Assembly: GCF_000003815.2 (NCBI RefSeq)
Contig: NC_049994.1
Coordinates: 17,357,502 to 17,400,001 of the forward strand
Reading direction: 5' to 3'
Origin: Branchiostoma floridae
Taxonomy: Eukaryota; Chordata; Leptocardii; Amphioxiformes; Branchiostomatidae
Length of the DNA stretch: 42,500 nucleotides
The position numbers and the translations under genes are program-made. The notes beneath the pieces are model-generated. The model had not been told where the DNA came from. It saw only the letters and a list, made by a program, of their open reading frames with translations, and ran no database searches. How positions within the stretch are numbered: the first letter of the stretch is position 1; every line of letters begins with the position of its first letter. This document shows, in pieces, positions 36,852-42,500 of this stretch.

Positions 36852-36975
36852 GGCCCATTTAGAATTCCCACCCGAATGGTCCCGAATGTGACACGAAGTT
36901 TGCAAATACTTCATTCCGGCTGGTTCGGCTTGATTCCTGCTAATTCGATTTCCGTGTGAAGGCCCTATTAGGAAG
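36852..36975. mobile_element. Fragment related to the TTCACAC-ended element
   Basis: Ends GATTTCCGTGTGAAGGCCCT and carries ATTC/GAAT words (CCGAATGG, CATTCCGGCTGG, TGATTCCTGCTAATTCG). This resembles the neighbouring element's end, with one terminus only. Confidence 0.4.
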
Positions 36976-37039
36976 GTTACAAGAACGACATGGTGATCTG
37001 AGTCTGACCGGCCGGGCGTACCTGTGATTTCTGTAAAAG

Positions 37040-38545
37040 TCTTGCTCCGAACACCGGCTTCGAACCCGTTACCATTCGGCCAGCGGCAGGTTATTTGCAC
37101 GTTGACCTCGCTTTAAGAGCAGTATGGTCTAAACACGCCCGTTTCAGTCCGCTGGCCATCTTCTCTGGATCTAAATGGCGATCTGAACTTGACCTGGCTA
37201 TTAGGTCATGGACGGACTCGCAGAGATGTACAGGTTTCCTACACCGGATTCGAACCCTGGACTTTTGGGCCAGAAGCAAATATTCAAATGAACAACGTAC
37301 GATAAGAATATGATCGCCCGTTCAGTTGGCCGCTTTTCAAGAAGGCTCCCGGATCAATATGGCTATCCAGGTCTGCCCTGGCTATCCGGACACCGGATTC
37401 AAACCCTGGACCTTTGGGCTAGAAGCAAACGAACAACGCACGATATAGGGGTACCATCGTCCGTTCCGCCCTGTTGGCCTCCCAGATCGAGGCAATCTGA
37501 GCCTGCCCTGGCTATCTGGACACTGGCTTCGAACCCCGGACCTTTGGATCAGAAGCTCATATTTAAATGAACAGTGCACGATAAGGTTCTGCTCTGTTGG
37601 CCTACATCCAAGAAGGCTCCCAGATCGAAATGGCGATCTGATCCTGCCCTGATCTACCCTGGTTATCCGGACACCGGATTCGAACCCTGTACCTTTGGGT
37701 CAGAAGCACATATAAATGAACAGTGCACGATAAGGTTCTGCTCTGTTGGCCTACATCCAAGAACGCTCCCAGATCGAAATGGCGATCTGAGCCCGCTCCA
37801 GCTATCCGTACACCGGATTCGAACCCTGTACCTTTGGGCCAGACCAGAAGCAAATGAACAGCGCATTTTAAGGTTACCATCGTCCGTTTCTCTCCGTTGG
37901 CCTTTATTCAAGAAGGCTCCCAGATCCAATCGGCAATCTGAGTCTGCCTTTGCTATCCGGACACCGGATTCGAACCCTGGACCCTTGGGTCAAAAACAAA
38001 TGAACAGCGAACGATAACAGTACCATCGCCCGTTTCGCTCTGTTGGCCTCCACCTACATGTAAGAAGGCTCCCAGATCGAGGCGATATGAGCCTGCCATG
38101 GCTATCTGACACTGGCTTCGAACCCCGGACCTTTGGATCAGAAGCTCATATTTAAATGAATAGCGCACGATAAGGTTCTGCTCTGTTGGCCTCCATCCAA
38201 GAAGGCTACCGGATCGAAATGGCAATTTGAGCCTACCCTTGGTATCTGGCTATCCTGATTCGAACCCTGGACCTTTCGGTCAGAAGCACATATTAATGAA
38301 CAACGCACGATAAGGTTTCACTCCGTTGGCCTCCATCCAAGAACGCTCCCAGATCGAAATGGCGATCTGATCCTGCCATAGCTATCTGTACACCGGATCC
38401 GAACCCTGGACCTTTGGGCCCGATGAAAATATCTAAATGAACAACCATCGTCCGTTTCGCTCCGTTGGCCTCCATCCAAGAACGCTCCCAGATCGAAATG
38501 GCGATCTAAGCCCGCTCCAGCTATCCGTTGATCGGGGGATGCAGA
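37040..38545 (-). repeat. Ten-unit tandem array, 130-190 bp period, tRNA B-box-like core
   Basis: The core CACCGGATTCGAACCCTGGA recurs at about 37052, 37242, 37391, 37521, 37672, 37811, 37972, 38110, 38251 and 38391. Between cores lie AACAACGCACGATAAGGTT, TCTGTTGGCCTCCATCCAAG and GCTCCCAGATCGAAATGGCG. On the minus strand the core contains GGTTCGAATCC, a perfect polymerase III B-box. The frames through it (for example 37574-38017) are artefacts of repetition. Confidence 0.88.
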
Positions 38546-38738
38546 GGCCACACAGAGCAATCATCAAGGCCATAACGGCAACCCCACACATTAACCCGCA
38601 ATTAACCTTTCATTTAGCCGACTGTTAGCCGGCTCCCTGTGCAAGGACGTAAAGGGTGATCTACCTCTGGCTTTCAGGAGATATTTGGGAAATGTAGCCA
38701 TACGGTTGAGTTGAATAACTTTTTTTTCAGAAAAAAAA

Positions 38739-38940
38739 TACTGTAAATGCATTTAAGTTTGCGGGGATTTAATTCCGTGGTAGCGAGAAAAGGGACTTTT
38801 CTCGGCGGTTTTATGTTCGCGGTAGGGTCATTCACTGTATTCTCTTACTGTCATGAAAAATGTTTGCGGTAGTTTTAAGTTCACGGTGAAGTGGCCACCG
38901 GGAAAACCGCGAACATTAAACCACCGCGAAAGTTTTGGCT
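38739..38940 (+). mobile_element. Miniature element with TACTGTAAATGCA end, copy 2
   Basis: Starts TACTGTAAATGCATTTAAGT, then GCGGGGATTTAATT, and ends near CCACCGCGAAAGTTTT, where the right terminus is lost or diverged. Same family as 14458 (inverted) and 39825. Confidence 0.7.
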
Positions 38941-39824
38941 TGGTTCATACTTTGCGTATATGTCACAAAAGGCAAATTTATACAAACTAGTTGCGTTTTT
39001 TATGTAGAATATATTTGAAAAGTGCGAGTAAGGGACTAAATACGGACGATACAATATAGAAATGTCAGGTGATTTACAAGAAAAGACCTTCATGCATGAA
39101 GAAGTTGGACATATTTCTACTTTTCTGAGGGATGAACAAAACTTTCCACACGACAAATTTAATGCAATCTCTGCGCTCCATCGCCGTCGCTTGAGTCTGT
39201 GATAGATTGTGCTCATGAACACTTGTTATTGTGTTTTCGCGAGCCCATCTTTCACTCGCAACAACGTGAGCTTACCAGATCCGGCAGCAACCAGCCAGAC
39301 AATATGTCCTCCCTCCTGGCAGATTTATCACCGGTATTAAGTGTGCAAGTTTTGCCTGGGGCTGCAGACCTCCCACAGCGTTCATCTACGTGATTTACGC
39401 ACCTCCATCCCTTGTCTGGGAGATGATTTACGCTTTGGAGACAAAAAATTAATTGGTATATGAAATTATCAGCAGACTCTTCATCACTGGAGAGTACGGA
39501 ATGGGGACGCCATCAATTTTATCCACCAATTTCCGTTCTTGTGAATTAGGTTGCTTTTCTCCAACAACGTGACTTCTGGTAGATTTGGGCTATCCGTACC
39601 GATATGACCCGCAAATGGGAATGCCCAACATTCGCAGGAAGCGCACAATTAATCTTATGCGAACGTGGCGCCAGCTAAAATCTTCCACACAAACGCTGAA
39701 GGCAAAATTGTGGTCTAAGGATACATTTCCTGCTTGAGATATGCGCCTGGTAGATATCCTACTATCTATTGATGATGATATTCAACTAACTATAGTATGA
39801 ATCATTTTAGATCTGAGATGTTAC
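38941..39824. other. No gene recognised
   Basis: Short frames (38881-39222 minus, 39199-39393 plus) carry no known motif; no repeat was identified. Confidence 0.4.
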
Positions 39825-40023
39825 TACTGTACGTGCATTTAACTTCGCGGGGATTTAATTTTGCGGTAGCGGGAAAAAGGACTGTTCGCGGTGGTTTTAA
39901 TGTCGCAGTAGCACCGTGCATTGTACATAGTCTCTTACTGCCATGGGAAAATGTTCGCGGTGGTTTCAAGTTCGAGGTGAAGTGTCCACCGCAAAAACCG
40001 CGAACATTTATGCATTTACAGTA
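39825..40023 (+). mobile_element. Miniature element with TACTGTAAATGCA ends, copy 3
   Basis: Starts TACTGTACGTGCATTTAACT and ends TTTATGCATTTACAGTA, with CGCGGTGGTTT and CCACCGCAAAAACCGCG inside. About 199 bp, full length. Confidence 0.8.
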
Positions 40024-41995
40024 TTTAGACGAAGGTGAATGGCGCCCTGGCCATGGCCCTGTATATTTCGAATGTCCTTTTCAGCTTATTCCTAATAATG
40101 ATTGCAGTTTCTTGAAGCTGTACGGAAGCCTGGATGTGGTTATACCTCGTTGGTTTACCATTTGCATGGCTCCAGGGGTCATCGAACTTAGTTTGCCATA
40201 GCTGCTATTGGTAATGTCCATGTAAACTAGCTAGAATGGCAGCCAGGTTGATGTGTCGTACTATAGTATACAACCGGTAATTTCTTATTCACATTTATTA
40301 AACAAGAACGAGACAAAAAGCAACAATTGCCTTCTCCTCGAACAAGTATGCAAGAGAAATGACACGCATGCAGACAATGTAGATAAGACTATAAATATAT
40401 AAAAGGTTACAATAAAGACATGAAAGAAGCAAATAACAGGAACATAAAACTGGAGCACAAACTACTCAAACAAGACTGTAAACGAACTGGTGACGCACTC
40501 AAGTTGGCTTATACAAAAGAAATAAACGTACGCGTAAACAACATATGTAAATACTAAATATAGAAAATTGTAACGAAATAAAGACATTACATATAACTGA
40601 GAGAATAAATTACTTAAACGGTGTGCATAAAGCAAATTATACATAGCAAACGTTGCTAGAGACGAAAGTTTAATCCTCTACCACGAAGGCGAAAAGCAAT
40701 TTACACAGTAAAACAAGGAAAGACTGTAGATGCCTTTGGGTTTCTAACACGGTTTGAAGACCCTTCCTGTTCTTCTTTTACCCCCCCCCCCCCCCAATCA
40801 AAACCGCATGGAGTTGAACTACCGTTTTATGTTCATTATTAATTTATTTAGACGCCTTGTTAGAAAGAATAATGAGCTGTAAGGGGGCGGTAGGAAGGTC
40901 GGGTACGTCCCTTTACGGTTGCCATGAAATCATCGCGCTCTCTTTATATTGTGCAGAAGGCCGCGTAAAACGGTTAAGGGGTTCGATGAACTTGGAGTGT
41001 TCAATAAAGCCCCAAACTTGGAACTAAGATCGACTAACAGCTATTGGAGTATGACTATAGATTATCATTCCTCGTTTAATCTTTAGCGGTGGTAAAGCGT
41101 TTTTTCTTGTTGGACCGGCCCCAATAAAAAGAACAGTGGACCGGATGTTGGACCGTTTCGAAAATGAGTTTTGGGGATTACATGTCCAAGCAAATAACAA
41201 GAGCGGAGTTGAGGAGAGTTGATAGTTATTTTTACCAAGTTACCACAGTCAACCTTTCTCAAAAACAGAAGCAGTTAGTGTTGCTTACATAAAATAGGAC
41301 GCCAATAAACGCTATACACGTCGGATACTCCACAACAGAATCCTTTGTTAGCGAAATGGTCAAGTGTTTTGAGTATGAAAAGTTCACAAATATAAGCAGG
41401 TGCAGGTCCGGGCCTGATCCTTTGGACCGGGACCGTACATGTACTGTACCTGAATTTTCTGTACCGGTACATACCCGTAACTCAACTGATCTATGAATAA
41501 ACCATATCACGAGGAATGTAAACCATATGGAACAGACGGCCAAGCGTTATTGAGATGATTTGGTTGTTGCCGGTCGTGTGTTTTTGTTTCATTGGTTTGA
41601 AACCTCAAACACATAGCCTTGCTTACTGCAAAAGTTTTGACAGCTAAGAAAAATGGATGTTGCCCACTTCATATAATGAGGCTATGAATGAGGTGATGAA
41701 GATCAACCGTAAACTTCCTCCATTTTCGTTACCATTAATTATTTCCGGAACAATGTGACGCACTATCAACCAAGCGTTAGTTTTCTTTCCTTTCTTGAAG
41801 AAGTCGACAAAAAAGAAGCAAAATACACAACGCCTCGGGAAGAATGGAACAAATGGTCTGAATATGAAAAGGGAAGCCTGCCAAATAGATACGATCGATT
41901 AAACAAAATTTCATGGGGATAAACGATTCGTACTGGCCATTGAATAAAACTTTCGCCATGCTTAAACGTAACATGCTTCGACATAGTATGCATAT
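40024..41995. other. No gene recognised
   Basis: AT-rich. It holds a run of 15 C at 40781-40795. Frames such as 40462-40644 minus and 41259-41543 minus show no domain or splice context. Confidence 0.4.
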
Positions 41996-42019
41996 CACCT
42001 CACCTCACCTCACCTCACC
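41996..42019. repeat. (CACCT)n short tandem repeat
   Basis: Nearly five perfect CACCT units. Confidence 0.95.
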
Positions 42020-42500
42020 GGTCCCATATACCCTAGCAGAAGCAGCCGGCGTGAACCAAGAACAGGATAACACAGGATCAGGTCTTACATAAAGTTTCAC
42101 AGGAAAGGCAAATTGTGAATCCCCAAATCCATTGTTTCATACACACCTGCCAGGCCCATTGTACAACACAGCAGTTACGTAAGCAACTGGATATATACAT
42201 TTAAATCCGTTACAGGCCGGTAGCTTCCACTACCATTCCTAATTGCTGAGGAAATGACTAAAGAAAGGTAGAGAAAGCTCTGTTACATGTCTGACTGTTT
42301 TAAAAGCATATCCAGTTGCTTGAGTATCCGTTATTTTGTGTATCCTATTATCTAAATGTCTAACCTTCGTCGACGTGTAAGTCTCATTAGTTTATGGTCT
42401 CGTTCCGGTATTACTCCGCCGGTGAGCAGAAGTATTCCCTAAGAAATATGAATGGGGCCCCCAAATCGTGTGTTTATGTGGATGATAAATTGCCTTTTAT
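42020..42500. other. Window end, no feature recognised
   Basis: Unremarkable. ATGTCTAACCTTCGTCGACG at 42356 echoes ATGTCTAACCTTCGTGGATA at 15149, a possible old dispersed repeat. Confidence 0.35.

Noticed and set aside
37574-38017. 147-codon frame with repeated peptide units
   Set aside because: It is the tandem array read in one frame; unit indels shift frames between copies, so it is not constrained as protein.
37040-38545. CRISPR-like array
   Set aside because: Regular repeats exist, but spacers are themselves repeated and of variable length, and the context is an animal genome.

Overview
The window is animal genomic DNA, not bacterial: coding sequence occurs as short GT-AG exons in long AT-rich introns, surrounded by transposons, tandem arrays and microsatellites. 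The shuffled extracellular modules on phase-1 exons, CR1/jockey-like retrotransposon tails, tRNA-derived SINEs and many short hairpin transposons suggest an invertebrate deuterostome. Amphioxus (Branchiostoma) is my best guess; this is inference, not proof.

Left part (about 2.98-18.57 kb, + strand): one gene can be read with confidence. Twelve exons share compatible splice phases and form one open frame of 567 codons plus a stop. It encodes a secreted or extracellular-matrix mosaic protein: TSP1 repeat, thrombospondin-N/laminin-G-like domain (three exons), Pro/Thr/Glu-rich linker, second TSP1 repeat, three single-exon EGF repeats, a basic two-cysteine linker, a fourth EGF repeat, and a basic Tyr-rich cysteine-containing tail resembling part of an EMI domain. 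The first visible exon starts mid-codon, so the signal peptide and perhaps more modules lie to the left, or in an exon I missed. The gene's introns hold relics of exon duplication: an extra TSP1-adjacent reading frame with a decayed second copy, a doubled linker segment, and EGF-exon fragments.

Middle (18.6-28.8 kb): probable 3' UTR with a hAT-like miniature element inserted into an older relative, two weak candidate signal-peptide exons (about 20.45 and 22.91 kb), dispersed repeats, and CR1-like retrotransposon 3' ends whose untranslated region has expanded into a minisatellite.

Right part (28.8-42.5 kb): no convincing gene. It holds a telomere-variant (CCCTAG)n array, a 0.5-kb tandem unit split by a TTAA-target piggyBac-like element, a five-copy satellite of about 230 bp, a ten-copy array of about 145 bp carrying a tRNA B-box-like core on the minus strand, a hairpin element with ATTC/GAAT motifs phased at 10-11 bp, and copies of a TACTGTAAATGCA-ended miniature element.

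All coordinates were read by eye. Splice sites are consensus-based predictions, and family names for mobile elements rest on termini and target duplications, not on database searches.
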